DNA of 64,000 bases from Cristatella mucedo (taxonomy: Eukaryota > Bryozoa > Phylactolaemata > Cristatellidae), in contig WPIO01000146.1 of NCBI GenBank assembly GCA_009760855.2, positions 870,001-934,000 on the forward strand, in the 5' to 3' direction. The notes below the pieces were generated by a model that ran no database searches, was not told the origin of the DNA, and saw nothing but the letters and a program-made list of their open reading frames with translations. Both the position numbers and the translations under genes were made by a program. Each line of letters starts with the position of its first letter. Position 1 is the stretch's first letter. This document shows positions 11,510 through 22,948 of this stretch, in pieces.

Positions 11510-11920
11510 CACAACTAGTGACATTTGGCAAGTTCTGATCCATGAATTCCATGACCACAGCACTTCGATTATTGCCACTGGCAACACAGGTGATTCTATT
11601 GAGAGCTTTGATTGAAGCTGATGAATTCGCTGCCAAAGAGAGGTCAAAGTCAACCGTAAATTGCTTCTGCTTACGGCCTTGGGGGATGCTGCTGCACGTA
11701 GTCCTTGCAGTATTAAAGAATTCACGGCCAGCATCCGAAAGTTGAAAGAAGCTGTCCACACTGCATACTGCAATTGACAAAGATTTCCCACCGCTTTCAA
11801 GAAACACTAGGCTTGTCGAGGTGATAAATATTCCTTCAGGTGATTTCACGTGGCATCTAACATTGAAATCGGACTGTTGAGGAATGCACTCAGGAAATTC
11901 TGCAGTAACTTCTCCGAAAT
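11510..11920 (-). CDS. Ig-like domain exon of a host gene
   Basis: The 411-nt minus-strand exon starts after a strong acceptor (GCTTTCTTTTAG) and ends at a strong donor (TTGTG|GTAAGA). Both junctions are phase 1, the usual arrangement for shuffled extracellular modules. The frame is fully open over 137 codons: DFGEVTAEFPECIPQQ, then DFNVRCHVKSPEG (strand-B-like cysteine) and ITCVASGNNRSAVV (strand-F-like cysteine), plus N-x-S/T sites. The cysteine spacing and phases suggest an immunoglobulin-like extracellular domain, although the canonical tryptophan and YxC motifs are weak. It lies downstream, in transcript order, of the signal-peptide exon at 16788-16842. Product and ligand are unknown. 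Confidence 0.55.
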
Positions 11921-12870
11921 CTAAAAGAAAGCGCAGCCGCATTAGTGATGTACCATTTGAAAATCAAGTGTAATAAACCGTATGTTAGTAACGGCAGAAA
12001 CAACCTTGTTACAGTGAAACATTTGTACCAATAGATGTGGATAAGATAGAGCAATCAAATCAGAAAAAGGAAACTTGCAGAGCCACGTATATCACTTTGA
12101 AATTCCAACAGAGATCAAGACAACGTTTTCTTCGCTAATTTCTGTCAACTGGTTTGCGGAGGCAGGCGTCCTGCGTATACCAATAAGTTAAATCCCTTAG
12201 GGAGACGTTTCAGCTGAAAATTCAAATTGCATTGACAATTATATGCAATTAATCACTAGGGTAGCTACAATCAATAACACGATCTGATAATGATGTATTA
12301 TTAATATTTAAATGCTTGATGAAAACTAGTTTAGGTCTGAGGGTATAAGTGGAACGGTGGAGACAAAAGTACTAATCTTGGTGCAGAAATTCCTCTGCGA
12401 CTAAGGCAGGCAATTGTGTGCTTTGTTCAGCTTAGTAATACTTGTTCACAATATCTATCGATCAACTGTATTTTTTGGCAACTTGGATCTCTGAACTGCG
12501 AATCTTATATAGAGTAGTGCATACAAAGGAAGAATAGTGAAGTAAACAGCCGAACATCTACTCAGTTTCAAAGATTTTGCCAATATTTAGTTACATTTCA
12601 GGTTATATTTTGATACATTTTGCAGTGCATGGCGGCGATTGCCGAAAATAAAGATCTATCATTTTGGATGGCATGTATAACAAAATTACCTATTTGGTAT
12701 TAGTATTTATACAATTAAATTTTGGAAAAGTAACATTTAAATCACAGTTTAAATATAACGCTGATTCAATATAAATAGCAGAGTAAACGATCTTACACGG
12801 CATGCACATACACTTGAAATGAAGCTGCTTAAAATCGACGATTATGCAACTCTACAAGCTTCACAAGTAC
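11921..12870. other. Probable intron, no feature seen
   Basis: AT-rich, no recognised repeat and no long open frame. It lies between two candidate minus-strand exons. Confidence 0.4.
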
Positions 12871-13078
12871 CTGGATCTACTAAGGTCTGACAAATTGGAA
12901 TATAAGTCGTTTACGCTGCAGACATAAGTAAACATGTTATTTAGAGATGAATTGCTTCCGGTTAACATCTCGTTTAGGCATTTGTGTATACAGAAGTAAT
13001 TGTCGTGTAATTCTTCAGAAATTTCAATTCCATTGTAACATAGCTGAACTTTGAGCACTACTTTCAGAAAATATCCAA
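12871..13078 (-). CDS. Candidate extracellular-domain exon, same gene
   Basis: The minus-strand frame is open from an acceptor (TTTCTGACAG before 13078) to a donor (TCCAG|GTACTT after 12871), giving 208 nt. It enters in phase 1 and leaves in phase 2. The translation includes VVLKVQLCYNGIEISEE, a CIHKC pair and MFTYVCSVND, whose YxCxV looks like an Ig strand F. The phase-2 exit does not fit directly onto the phase-1 entry of the exon at 11920, so either an exon between them is missed or the donor is misplaced. Confidence 0.4.
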
Positions 13079-13689
13079 CTGTCAGAAATCTCGTATATTT
13101 TTTCCTGACATTCCTAATTGAGTTTCACCACCTTTTATGCGTCAGAAATGTAAATATATAACAGCTTAATAAGTGTGCTAGGAATGCACTTGTAAATAGT
13201 GGAATCAGAGGTGGCTTTTTCTTCTTTTATAGTCTTCCAGGCTCTTTGCTTGTGGTGACAATGCTTATTACTTTTGGCTTGTGCTGGCACTAAATCCTGA
13301 CTGGTAATCACTCTAAAAATTCTCTTGCTGGAAAATTACAGCCTAAAACTACTTCGCAGGTATTATAAACCCAGTAAAACTAGACTTCAAATCAATCTTA
13401 CAACTTTCTAATTCTCCCAGCTTAGATGCTTTCAATTTTAACTGGGAAGCTTCAAAAAACGAGCAAGATCAACCTTATCCTCAATCATAGAGAAGAGGTA
13501 GAGATAACTGCTGGAATGCCATGGCCAACCTTTTATAAACAGTTATTAATTCAAACCTGCTTAGGTGCTCGAACTTCTACTAACCATAATAAATACACAT
13601 TCCTAGAAAGTCCTCGGGCAATTTAATATATTTATATGCTCTGCAAAAGAGCTATACTGGAAGCACTACCTAATAGTTATGTAGTCAAG

Positions 13690-14640
13690 CATAACATGGA
13701 CGAGAAAAGGAGAGGGTCGCAATGCAAACGTGATTAGGACGGCATGCACAGATTTGGCACCCATTAGCACATAAAGACTGAATCACACAGACTCACTCAA
13801 TTCTGTAATAAGTAGATGCATGTTCAGCTTTATGTAAATGTCGTCAAGTCATGGTATGGCAGGACGTCAGTCAAATGTGATTTCAAGGCCTTGGAAGCAT
13901 ATCATCTTGAGGCACAGTCATCAAGGGATTTCAGGTTCATACCTGAACGCTACCAATTATATCCCGGAAAGCTAGTGGCACGTGGCCTAGCAAGGTGGCG
14001 AACATATCTGATAGGCAGTCTGGAGATACAGAAAGAGCAGATCTAAAAGTGACCAAGAGGGGGTGCAGGTCAGCTTGAAGTTGTGTACTGTGGTAACTTT
14101 GAGGCTAGCTACAGAGACACCCACCTAAAAGGTTTTGTGCCAATGGAAAGCACCTGATTGCATAAGCAGGTAGACCGGCAAGCTGCCAGTTATGGAAGTC
14201 TAGACAGGATGTCGAAAGTGCATGGACCGATTTGAATAGAGTGTCGTTGCCTAAGAAAGCCTGAAAGTTGGCAATACCACGTCTCTGAATAAAGGCAGAC
14301 GTTACTGTGGGGCTGGTGTGGTTGTCTAATGATACGTCACTATAGAACTAGACACCTAGACCTCGTGCAGATGCAATAGAACATAGGCTCCTTGCATCGA
14401 TGTATGGGGCTTAAGATTTTCACTTCTTAATCACACTAGGTAAGCCCATAACTATTTATTTGGTTTTATGTTCAATACATTAAGGAAAGTTTGCTGCCAT
14501 CCACATGCTTATGTCATCAATATATGCAGTTAGGAAGTTGTGGGAATTGGTTATGCTCGATGGCTGGGAACGTTGGAACCAAAGGTAAGACTTAAGTTCA
14601 GCTGCATTGAAATGAAAGCCTTAAAAATACGAGCTAGTTC
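13690..14640 (-). mobile_element. LINE-A, 3' half including RT end
   Basis: Minus strand, read from high to low coordinates. FHFNAAELKSYLWF is a decayed counterpart of FQFYADDIQVYLSF (about 14610-14575). The C-terminal blocks follow (LPACLCNQ.L.., KVTTVHNFK, YLSDMFATLLG), and then the UTR with GACTCACTCAATTCTG and GCACCCATTAGCACATAAAG. The terminal hairpin is lost. It abuts a SINE-B at its upper end. Confidence 0.75.
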
Positions 14641-14642
14641 AA

Positions 14643-14800
14643 CAGCCTCTTTTGTATAGCAGCAGAAGAGCCTTTACAGCTATCACCACTGCTTGCAGGG
14701 GCGATAAAGGATCGCCTACCAAAGGATTCGAACCAAAAACTCGGGACCGAAGTCATCAAGGTCAGCAGCCTATTACCTAGTGAGCCATCATTTGTCACCG
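14643..14800 (-). mobile_element. SINE-B (tRNA-derived) copy
   Basis: The reverse complement has GGCTCACTAGGTAATAGG (A-box region), GGTTCGAATCC (B box), then TCGCCCCTGCAAGCAGTGG and AGAGGCTCTTCTGCTGCTATA. The order and spacing match the copies at 27.83 kb and 34.1 kb. The terminal (TTTA)n tail is short or missing. Confidence 0.8.
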
Positions 14801-15086
14801 CCTGCTGGATTATGGGTGGTCATGACATCGGCAAGAAAAAGAACATAAACCGTGAAAAGAAGTGGCAAACCACTGTGAGGTACAACATAATTCAGCACTG
14901 GCATTTTAACGTTATACATCACTTTCCAAAACCTTTTTGTTATTACATGGTATGACTACTAGATTATTCCCCTGTGTACACTTTCCAGGCTCTACCCCAC
15001 TATAGGATTTATGAAAATCACAAAATAAATAGCGTGTGACTTCAGTGACAGACCAAACTCACTTTACAAATATTATAATAGGGCAT

Positions 15087-15089
<3 letters not shown>

Positions 15090-15155
<66 letters not shown>

Positions 15156-15219
15156 ATATTCGTGGCTGTGTTTTTGGGTGGTGTGTGAGCATGCTTGTGT
15201 GTGCATGCGTGAGGATATG

Positions 15220-15277
<58 letters not shown>

Positions 15278-15292
15278 TGCTTGTGTGCATGT

Positions 15293-15366
<74 letters not shown>
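15090..15366 (+). repeat. (TG)n microsatellite, interrupted
   Basis: Three long (TG)n blocks separated by imperfect GT-rich sequence (about 15148-15225 and 15270-15295). Open frames across it on both strands are artefacts of the dinucleotide repeat. Confidence 0.98.
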
Positions 15367-15367
<1 letters not shown>

Positions 15368-15544
15368 TTTCACACCTGTTTAACACAGTGACTGAGCAGG
15401 GATTTTCATTAAGGGCCAAGGCCTGCAAAACTCTTTATGTAGGGGCAATACTTCAAACAAGCAGGGCTAGACCTGCAATCGAGGTATCCTATTAGGATGA
15501 AACCATTGTGTTTAATCGACGTATACTTTGCGGTTGCTCATAGC

Positions 15545-15685
15545 TTAATTGAAAAGCATTATCTCTTCGTTGGTGGTAGTCCTACAGCTTAGGAATAGGG
15601 GGCCGTCCAGCTCAAGCTCCACTGCTGGGAGGGAAACGATGGCTCGGCTACTGGCAGTAGTGCTCGAGATCACGACTATTGTCGC
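15545..15685 (-). CDS. Weak candidate exon near the signal-peptide exon
   Basis: After a possible acceptor (TGCTCACTACAG before 15685) the minus frame reads ATIVVISSTTASS, then VELELDGPLFLSCRTT, which resembles the A-B strands of an Ig domain. It reaches a stop at 15545 and no convincing donor is seen. Its entry phase 0 does not match the phase-1 exit of the exon at 16788. Confidence 0.22.
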   Translation of the reverse strand, partial: ATIVVISSTTASSRAIVSLPAVELELDGPLFLSCRTTTNEEIMLFN

Positions 15686-16014
15686 CTGTAGTGAGCATAC
15701 TACGAATGGGCCGAATAGATAGTTTTGCATCTTAAGATGTAGAATTGATATCACCTGCCAAATCAGTTTGGCTTACTGTTTACAGATTGCCAGCCTCAAT
15801 TTTTCTAAAATGCACCTCAAATTTACACAACTGTAGCGTAAAAAATGTTTTCCACTATGAATGACAATCACAGCTCAAAAAGAATTTTGCTTTCTAGGAA
15901 ACCTATGATGCTCTGTAGATGGCTGCCCTTGACAACACAAGTTTGAAAGTAGCAGAGATTTAGGAAATTAATTGATTGGTTTGTAAGTGCTCTGTCTGGT
16001 ATAAGTACAACTCA

Positions 16015-16147
16015 GTTTGTTTGCTACCTAATGCGTACCGAAAGCCGCTTAGGCTGTGGGTAGGCTAAAGTAAACTTTCCTCCATAACATTCATATAGTC
16101 TTTATGACTTCGTAGAGCTACAGACGCAGATACATTACATTACATCC
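16015..16147 (+). mobile_element. LINE-B 3' tail
   Basis: GCGTACCGAAAGCCGCTTAG, then TCTTTATGACTTCGTAGAGC and CAGACGCAGATACATTACAT with an (ATTAC)n end. This is the LINE-B terminus alone, extremely 5'-truncated. Confidence 0.85.
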
Positions 16148-16787
16148 CAGCATATCAAATGTAGCACTAAAGTGGAGAGCAATACAATCTGCAGAGATTA
16201 GTTAGCTGCAAATCTAATGTAGATAGAAGTAGAGCTGATATGAGAAACGAGACAAGAAAAATATAAAGCACACCCACAGTTATATTGACCGAGAGACAGT
16301 ATCCCAGCATCGATCCTTTTTCACCTGCTAAACTCGTTCAGCCAAGAAACTTCGTGCATGTACCTACACGTCAGCAGAAGTAAATATAGCATGATGTCCA
16401 CAGAAACCTATGGGCAAGCTGATCCCACTTAACGAACCCAGCCACCAGTTAAATTAATGCATAGGGAAATTCTGTATTACCAAATTCAAGCAGTTGTGAT
16501 ATCACCAGATGAAACTTGCCTGTGGCTATTTTAATGAACCTGATTTATGAACTGAACTTTAACTTTTATAATCATAGCCAAATGAACTTATTTGACGATT
16601 TTATTTTAAATAGGAGCATCTGGTAGTAGCTAAAATAGAGCAGCCGCAGTTGCAACATACGTTCTGCCGTGCAAATTCAATATAACATCAACCTCGTAAC
16701 TGATAAGAATAAATAATCACAAAGCATTGCCTAATCAGGTAAGAAAAACGGAATAAGGCAAAGTCCTGATTAAGTCTAAGATCTTAC

Positions 16788-16842
16788 CTGCACTAGCATT
16801 CAGGAAAATCAGGGGAAGTATCAGAAAGAAATGATGATACAT
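16788..16842 (-). CDS. First coding exon: signal peptide
   Basis: The minus strand runs from ATG at 16842-16840 to a good donor (GTGCAG|GTAAGA). It encodes MYHHFFLILPLIFLNASA plus one nucleotide, so the intron is phase 1. The hydrophobic core LILPLIFL followed by NASA fits a cleavable signal peptide. Several minus-strand candidate extracellular exons follow at lower coordinates (15.7, 13.1, 11.9, 7.3 kb), so I infer a secreted or membrane Ig-like protein. A 55-nt exon can arise by chance, hence the moderate confidence. No promoter element can be supported. A SINE-A lies ~200 bp upstream. Confidence 0.45.
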
Positions 16843-17039
16843 AATTATTCATTGAATTTAAATCTGAATCTGTCGAGTCCAATAAATCTTTCAAGACCAC
16901 GACAATACAATCCAACGTAAGGTGAATTTTCGTCACTCCAGCATGCGTTGTACTACAACTGTGAATACTTTGCTGAAAAAAAGCCTTCATAGATAACCAA
17001 TAATATTAGTAATAAGAATAACAATATATAAATATATAT

Positions 17040-17178
17040 ATAATTCATTTATATAATGCCCCAAGAGAACTTAATCTCTATTCAGGTGCTTCACATATGC
17101 CTCCGGGCTTGAGCCCACGACCTCAGTCAGACCTTAGTCGGGGCGAGCACCTTAAACGCTAGACCAAACCAGCTCGGC
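17040..17178 (-). mobile_element. SINE-A copy
   Basis: The reverse complement shows GGTTTGGTCTAGCGTTTAAG (A box), GGTGCTCGCCCCGACTAAGG, GGTCGTGGGCTCAAGCCC (B-box region), GTGAAGCACCTGAATAGAG, AGTTCTCTTGGGGCATTATA and an AT-rich tail. Close to the copy at 49194. Confidence 0.9.
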
Positions 17179-17189
17179 ACAATAACAAT

Positions 17190-17370
17190 GCATCCGGTAT
17201 AGAGCCCTCAGAGAAGTTAATGTCTTTCTGGGAACTATACAATGGCTGGAAAGTAAGCAAAATGGAAGGTTTGGTGATAGCATGCTCCATGACAATAAGC
17301 CCAACATGGTTAATGGCAGCATTCACAGTGTCAGCACGAATAAGAATGCCTGGTCACCAAGGATCAATTA
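17190..17370 (-). mobile_element. LINE-A 3' tail, degraded
   Basis: GAGCCCTCAGAGAAGTTAAT and TTTCTGGGAACTATACAATG mark the terminal hairpin region read in reverse. GCATGCTCCATGACAATAAG and CAGTGTCAGCACGAATAAG correspond to the UTR. Confidence 0.6.
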
Positions 17371-17464
17371 GCATTAAGAAGAGGTCATCTAGAAACAATA
17401 AATTTTCTTTCGACATGGCAAATACACAGCACATATTAACGCTAGAATTTTATAACGGTAATAG

Positions 17465-17504
17465 TATTATTACATTTGCATAGCATCCTCTGAGAACTGA
17501 ATCT

Positions 17505-17539
<35 letters not shown>

Positions 17540-17640
17540 TCTAGGCATTTTATATGTGCTGCATAAAAGCACCATCAAGTGTTTGGTGGTAACATCCCCA
17601 AGCAGCAAGCATAGTGTAAGCTGGTACATGCACACGAAGG
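17465..17640 (-). mobile_element. LINE-A 3' tail with internal (CT)n expansion
   Basis: Reads in reverse as TTATTACATTTGCATAGCA, CCTCTGAGAACTGAAT, then a (CT)n tract at 17502-17542, and CTAGGCATTTTATATGTGCT. The microsatellite occupies the purine-rich loop (AGAAAGAGAT on the element's sense strand) of the terminal hairpin. Confidence 0.8.
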
Positions 17641-17879
17641 ACTATTGACAAAGGCCAAGGCTAGAATAAGAGATTTACGCCTTGAACGTTTTTCTCATTG
17701 TCCTCAATTCGTTTCTGTGAAAAGTCGCTGACCAACTAGGCTTTGGAAACAAATGATTGTAAGAACTATGTATCCTGCATTTGAGTACCTGTTTAAGAAT
17801 TACTGACAGACTTAAATGTTAATATTCACCTTTTGCTCAAAGCAAGCCCTGCAAGACCTCCGGTAGATCATTTCACTCT

Positions 17880-18298
17880 GCCACCTGGCCAAAATGAAGA
17901 CTCATCATGTCCAACCAGTTATTTGGTAAGCTCTTCGGACGACAGGAAAACGGGTTGCATTGCGAAACCCTAAGCTGGCAGACTGCAATGGCCACCTTTC
18001 ATAAAGCCCCTCACAGTGCAGTTCTTTTGCTGATCTACAAGGCCCAAGATTGCTTGGCCCCATATCTACCTGAAGTGCTGCACCACTTATAGCCACCTCG
18101 TGCCTTGAAGTAAAAAAATTAGCTGTTCTATTCTTATGCTTAAAGACCGTTGGCGACAGAAGCTTTTGCTCTGCAGGTCCTAGGCTGTGGAACTCACTTC
18201 CAAAATTCGTATGCAACGACACACTCTTCTTTCCAGCCGTCCTGAGCTGCTTGCTACTTCATGCTGCTCGCTACCACAACTGCTTTCCTGCTGCAGCA

Positions 18299-18336
<38 letters not shown>

Positions 18337-18370
18337 AGCTGCTCACTTTCTCTTTGTGGCGTGAGATGAT
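17880..18370 (+). mobile_element. LINE-B C-terminal fragment with (CTG)n
   Basis: Contains the blocks equivalent to KA.HSAVLLLIYKAQDCLAPYL, LAVLFLCLKTVGDRSFC and GPRLWNSLPKFVCND of LINE-B in alternating frames. A (CTG)n tract of about 12 units lies at 18300-18336, close to where the intact copies encode the CLAxS-type end. No 3' tail remains. Confidence 0.75.
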
Positions 18371-18949
18371 GGACATGCTGGGGTGCTTAAGGATGCAAGC
18401 CGGTTTAACACATGAATGGGTGTAGAAGTGAATTACAATAATGAAAATTCAGATGTCAAGTAGGGGTCAGCGAGTATGTAAAGGTACTGGATAAATACAC
18501 AGGCTACTGATTATACTACGAGACCGAGTGCAAAAAGACATAAAGAACTTGCGACCTTACTTATATTGGAAGCAAACTGTACATTATAAATAAGCGACAT
18601 AGAAAATCTACACAATGCAGCATACGCTACTCTCAGTTTCTTCTTTTCACTGTGATCGACAATGTATAGTGTACACACTCGCTGCTCTGCACACCCACAT
18701 GGGCTCATCCCTTAAGGGCGAGCACCACTAGGACACGTGGTCCTTAAATTTACAATGGTAGCTTCAGCTGACACGACTTCACACGATGACAGCAACCGCA
18801 TCACTGAGCAGAAAGGTGGCTGTCGTAGCGTCACACCATTCACAAAAATAACGGAAGAGAATTACTGCAATACTGGCCAGCACAATGCTGTCTTGCAGCA
18901 GCCTTCCCATGATGGTGTCATCTAGCACTGCATGGAAAATTATCCAGTT
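18371..18949. other. No recognisable feature
   Basis: Short frames only, on both strands. I recognise no repeat family, exon or RNA gene. Confidence 0.4.
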
Positions 18950-19265
18950 GTTGCATTTCCTTGCTTACAAACCGCTTGCTAGATGGCTTTGCTCTGCAAC
19001 TCCTCGACTGTGGAAATCACTTTCTTGATTCTTATGCAACTAAAACTACTCTCCGCCTGCCGAATATAATAAAATGTAATGTATCTCCGTCTGTAACTCC
19101 ACAAAGCCACAAAGACTAAGTTGGTGCAACGTAGGAGAGTTTCTATGGCACATCTCTAACAGCCTTCCCGAGCTGCTACTTTCATGTTACTCCCTACCGA
19201 AACTGTTCAACTGACTCTGCTATCCTTCTGACTTGCTCTTCGTCGTATAACATGAAGTGTGATGG
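18950..19265 (+). mobile_element. LINE-B C-terminal fragment interrupted by an inverted LINE-B tail
   Basis: DGFALQLLDCGNHFLDSYAT (about 18980-19040) continues as FYGTSLTAFPSCYFHVTPYR-like sequence after 19150, the normal LINE-B order. Between them, 19068-19150 is a minus-strand LINE-B terminus (AATGTAATGTATCTCCGTCT, CACAAAGCCACAAAGACTA), so one LINE-B has inserted into another. Confidence 0.75.
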
Positions 19266-19289
19266 CTACCTCTGCATACCGAAAGCTAT

Positions 19290-19621
19290 TGAATAATAAT
19301 AATAATCATAACAATAATAATAATAATGCACTTGATAAAGTATCTCAGATAACTCAATCTCGTTCTAGGTGCTTTACATTTGCTGCAAAGGAATTATAAT
19401 TAAATGGTTAGTAGTAGTATGCTCAATAAACACAAAGAATAACATTGTGGGGTAACATGCACAAGGTCAGCATGCAAATGTGATCAGTGGTAGCATGCAC
19501 AGTGTCAGCGCGCATAAGCACATGAAGGACGAATTACAGGGACCCACTAAATGCTGTCCTAAATAGGTGTGTTTTTGAGTTCTTTTTAAATGTGGTCAAG
19601 TCATGGGATGTTGCGACAAAA
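19290..19621 (-). mobile_element. LINE-A 3' end
   Basis: AATAATAATAATCATAACAA, GCACTTGATAAAGTATCTCA, CTCAATCTCGTTCTAGGTGC, then the UTR (ACATGCACAAGGTCAGCATG) and GGACCCACTAAATGCTGTCC. It ends in the block before RTAFSGSL, and a LINE-B tail follows directly at 19622. Confidence 0.88.
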
Positions 19622-19700
19622 GCTTAGGCTGTGGAGTGCACCATAAAACTCGGCTCACTAACACCCACATAGTCTTTGCGACCTTTTGGAATTGTGAAAA
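19622..19700 (+). mobile_element. LINE-B 3' tail remnant
   Basis: GCTTAGGCTGTGGAGTGC, then CTAACACCCACATAGTCTTT and GCGACCTTTTGGAATTGTG match the LINE-B terminal segment (…CACC.AATGGTCTTTATGACTT…). The (ATTAC)n end is lost. Confidence 0.6.
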
Positions 19701-20214
19701 TAATTAATTTGCATTAAATTACAATTTCATGTGAAGTTTTAGAATTTAAAGTTAAATGTTAGCTATTAGAGGGCACGGTGCTGGATCTTAAAGATAACGA
19801 GGCTGCCAAGAGCATGCAATAAGTTTTCAACCAATACAAAAGCTCTACAGACATATAACCTAACAGAAAATATTAGTTCTTAATCCTTTCACTTGTGACA
19901 TGACTCACGGTGCCATTAGAACACTCAATAAATACGCATTAAAGAACTGAGCTTGTGAAGTTGGAAGTCTATGCTGCAGGGCTGAGACCCAAGTCGAGCA
20001 GAAAATCAGCAGACTAGTGCTCTAGGAACCTCTGCACTAAGCCACCATGTGATACTCTTAGGATCCAGGCTTCCCAGCTGTCAAGTTTTCAGAAAGCCAT
20101 TAGTCACAACAGAGGAGGAACTAGCTTCTGCCCTGCTATCACCGCAGTCTCTCCCACTTGACTCTCGATAGACCATACTTCCAGTTTGCATTGTATATTG
20201 CACATGATAAGCTG
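19701..20214. other. No recognisable feature
   Basis: AT-rich, no open frame of note and no repeat family recognised. Confidence 0.4.
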
Positions 20215-20535
20215 ACGTGAGACTGGCGTCCCTGACTCGAAAATGTTTAAACAGAAACTAGAAACATATCTGGTTGCACAGCATTGATTGGGTCCATGTG
20301 ATTCATCCTGTGTGTGCTTATGCTTGCTGACACTATGCATGCTGATACTAACCGTGTTTCAATGCTGACCTTGTGCAAATAGCCTCTAACCATGCTATCC
20401 ACTTTGTCCATTGAGCATGTAATTTCTAACCATTCGATCATGTTTCCTTTATGGCAAATGCAAATTGCCTAGAAATATATTGAGTTCTCTGAAGGTGCTA
20501 TAATAAATGCATTATTGTTACTATTTCTATTAGTG
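20215..20535 (+). mobile_element. LINE-A 3' end
   Basis: TTTAAACAGAAACTAGAAAC, TTGGGTCCATGTGATTCATC, three TGCATGCTG-type motifs, then AATTGCCTAGAAATATATTG and GGTGCTATAATAAATGCATT with a short ATT tail. The stem of the terminal hairpin is partly mutated. Confidence 0.85.
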
Positions 20536-20788
20536 ACTCATTGCTAAGTATGGCTTATTGTTGGTGAAACTTATATTTATCCTGATCTTTAACTCTACTT
20601 AGATGCTAGCTCGCAGTGGGTGGGTAGCGACTACGATGCCCGACAGTGGTGAGATGCTGAAAAATGATGAACAATGCAGCACGAATGATTTCTGGGCGTG
20701 ACGACGGCTGCATTAAGCTGGTGATGCACACCGGCTTGGTTGCATACTTATATGTCGTAGCCGTCGCATTAGCTGCCAGGAGCCTGAG

Positions 20789-20990
<202 letters not shown>

Positions 20991-21704
20991 GATTAGAAAA
21001 CAGAGAGAAGCCAGACAACTGGACGACTCCTAAGGGAAATAGCATGGTCATGTGACTTACCTTACACCTATCAGTCAATTAAAACCAGTTTTGTCAGCTG
21101 TTATTGATGACTGCAAAGCTCAAGTACAGCTGACACATTACTGGGAGGAGTCCAGAAAGGCCAGAAAAAGGTAACCACAGTATGACATGCCTACATGATC
21201 ACCTGGTGGGTATTAGGGGTGACTTCTCAGTAGACTACTGGGAGCCCAGGCGGCCTTCGGTTGGCATAATGACAGATAGCCTAGCAGACCAATATAAAAT
21301 ACAACACCCACCAACAGCTTGCCAAATCCTGAGCTCATTCCTACGAACTGTTGCTGTGACTCTGGCTAAGACAGATATATGCAGTCTCAAGGAGACACAA
21401 GAATGAGAATAGGCAATACAAGATAATCAACTTTCTCCATCTTGCCGAGTTGTTGCCATACACAGCCAAGGCTTACACTTCTACCGAGAAACAGTAAGGT
21501 GTACCTTTACTTTGATCCACCTCTCTATCCCAGGAGTTCCAGTACCTCGTAGCCGTTACTACATGCATTGATAACATTCCCGAAGAGATGACAGCAAATT
21601 TTGATGAATTAAATTACGATGAAACAATCGTAACTTATAACGTATGGGCAAACCTAGTGAAATTTAGAATTTGGAAAAAGCAACACTCAAAATCGGCTAC
21701 CTCA
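20991..21704. other. No recognisable feature
   Basis: Only short frames. No repeat or exon I can support. Confidence 0.35.
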
Positions 21705-22040
21705 GCGTATCGACTGACTAATCTATATGATGTATTTGTCCTGTTCCAAAGTGATCTTTCATTAGACGACAGCATCTGCCCTATAGTCAGGTCTGACTAC
21801 TTTCAACTACATAACATAGCTAACACTCGGTTTTGCTTAGACTGGGATAAAACATCTATATTGGTCATCCGTTTGTGACATCTTATGTCGACTTCTCTAA
21901 CTCACTGCTTGCTGGTCTACCAGCCTGTGCAATCAGGGGTTTACAGGTGGTGCGAAACTGTGCAGTTAGGTGTCTCTGTGATAATCATTGCAGTTGCAGC
22001 ATCACATTGCTTCTCACCGACCTGCAATGTCCAAGTCGCT
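21705..22040 (+). mobile_element. LINE-A internal fragment
   Basis: Encodes DVFVLFQSDLSLDDSICPIV, SDYFQLHNIANTR, then after frameshifts TSYVDFSNSLLAGLPACAIR and LQWLVRNCAVRCLC-type sequence, in the same order as 33.03-33.32 kb. It has no 3' tail, so it is a truncated internal piece. Confidence 0.85.
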
Positions 22041-22504
22041 TAACGAATTAGCTTCAATTTGAGTAGCATGGAATTGTCTTATGGGCTTTCAAACCCTGCT
22101 ATGGGACAACATCCTGCTGCTTAGATTAATGCTTGTGGCTATGAAAAGCCGAATCTATTTGCCTTCATAAACAGCCTTCTTAACAATTTTTTAATGCCAC
22201 CCAAATCAGGGAGCTTTTTAGATAGCAGGGCATTCTCAATACAGAACGAAAAGAGATCGGTGTCAGCTAATAATTTTTTATAGTCCAAAGTTGAGGTATA
22301 CAACCACCAGAGAATTTTTTATTGGGTTCTTGGTATTTTATGTAATCAGATTAATGGACATGATGAACAAGATGACGTGAATCAATAAAGGGGGGAATTT
22401 TTGTAAACATTAAGCGATTTAAATCGACGAAATATATGTGCAAATCACCAACTGTAATTCAGGGATGATTTCTTGAATAAAAGCAAAATATGATTTAAAA
22501 ATCT
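22041..22504. other. No recognisable feature
   Basis: AT-rich sequence without a recognised repeat or coding stretch. Confidence 0.35.
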
Positions 22505-22948
22505 ACAAACGAAGCCAGTACTAGTATCTCCTAGATAAAATGTAGTAAAACAAAGTATCTCTGTCTGTCAATCTACGATGCCACATGGAAATGTCGGTGT
22601 TGAGCAGCAGAGCTTTCTGTAGCCAAAGTAGCAAAGTGTAGCAAAGTGTCAGCAGCTTTCTGTGAATTGTGATATCCAAGAGACTTCATCGCATTCACCA
22701 AACTGAAAGTGAGAAGCCTGGCTGAGTCAGGATGGCAGTTTATTCTGTGAGCAGCACGGAAATAGTGGCTTAGGACTGCTGAAAAGAATCAGTCTGAGTC
22801 GGAGCTTGAGAGCAGATGTAAGTGCTTAAAAGTTTTGAAAGTGAATTGTCAGTATCTGATGTGCAGAGCGAGAGATCGATCGTTAGAATTCTTAAAACCA
22901 AGGTATGGAACAGCTAACTTTGTATCTGCAATGCGATGTATGCAGAGG
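22505..22948 (-). mobile_element. LINE-B 3' part, split by the foldback element
   Basis: In reverse: GTATCTCTGTCTGTCAATCT (terminal segment), GCAGTTTATTCTGTGAGCAG, TAGTGGCTTAGGACTGCTGA, then TAAAACCAAGGTATGGAACA and CAGCTAACTTTGTATCTGC. This is the same order as the minus copy at 30.09-30.48 kb. The element breaks off at about 22948 and resumes at 28867, so the sequence between is an insertion. Confidence 0.75.
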
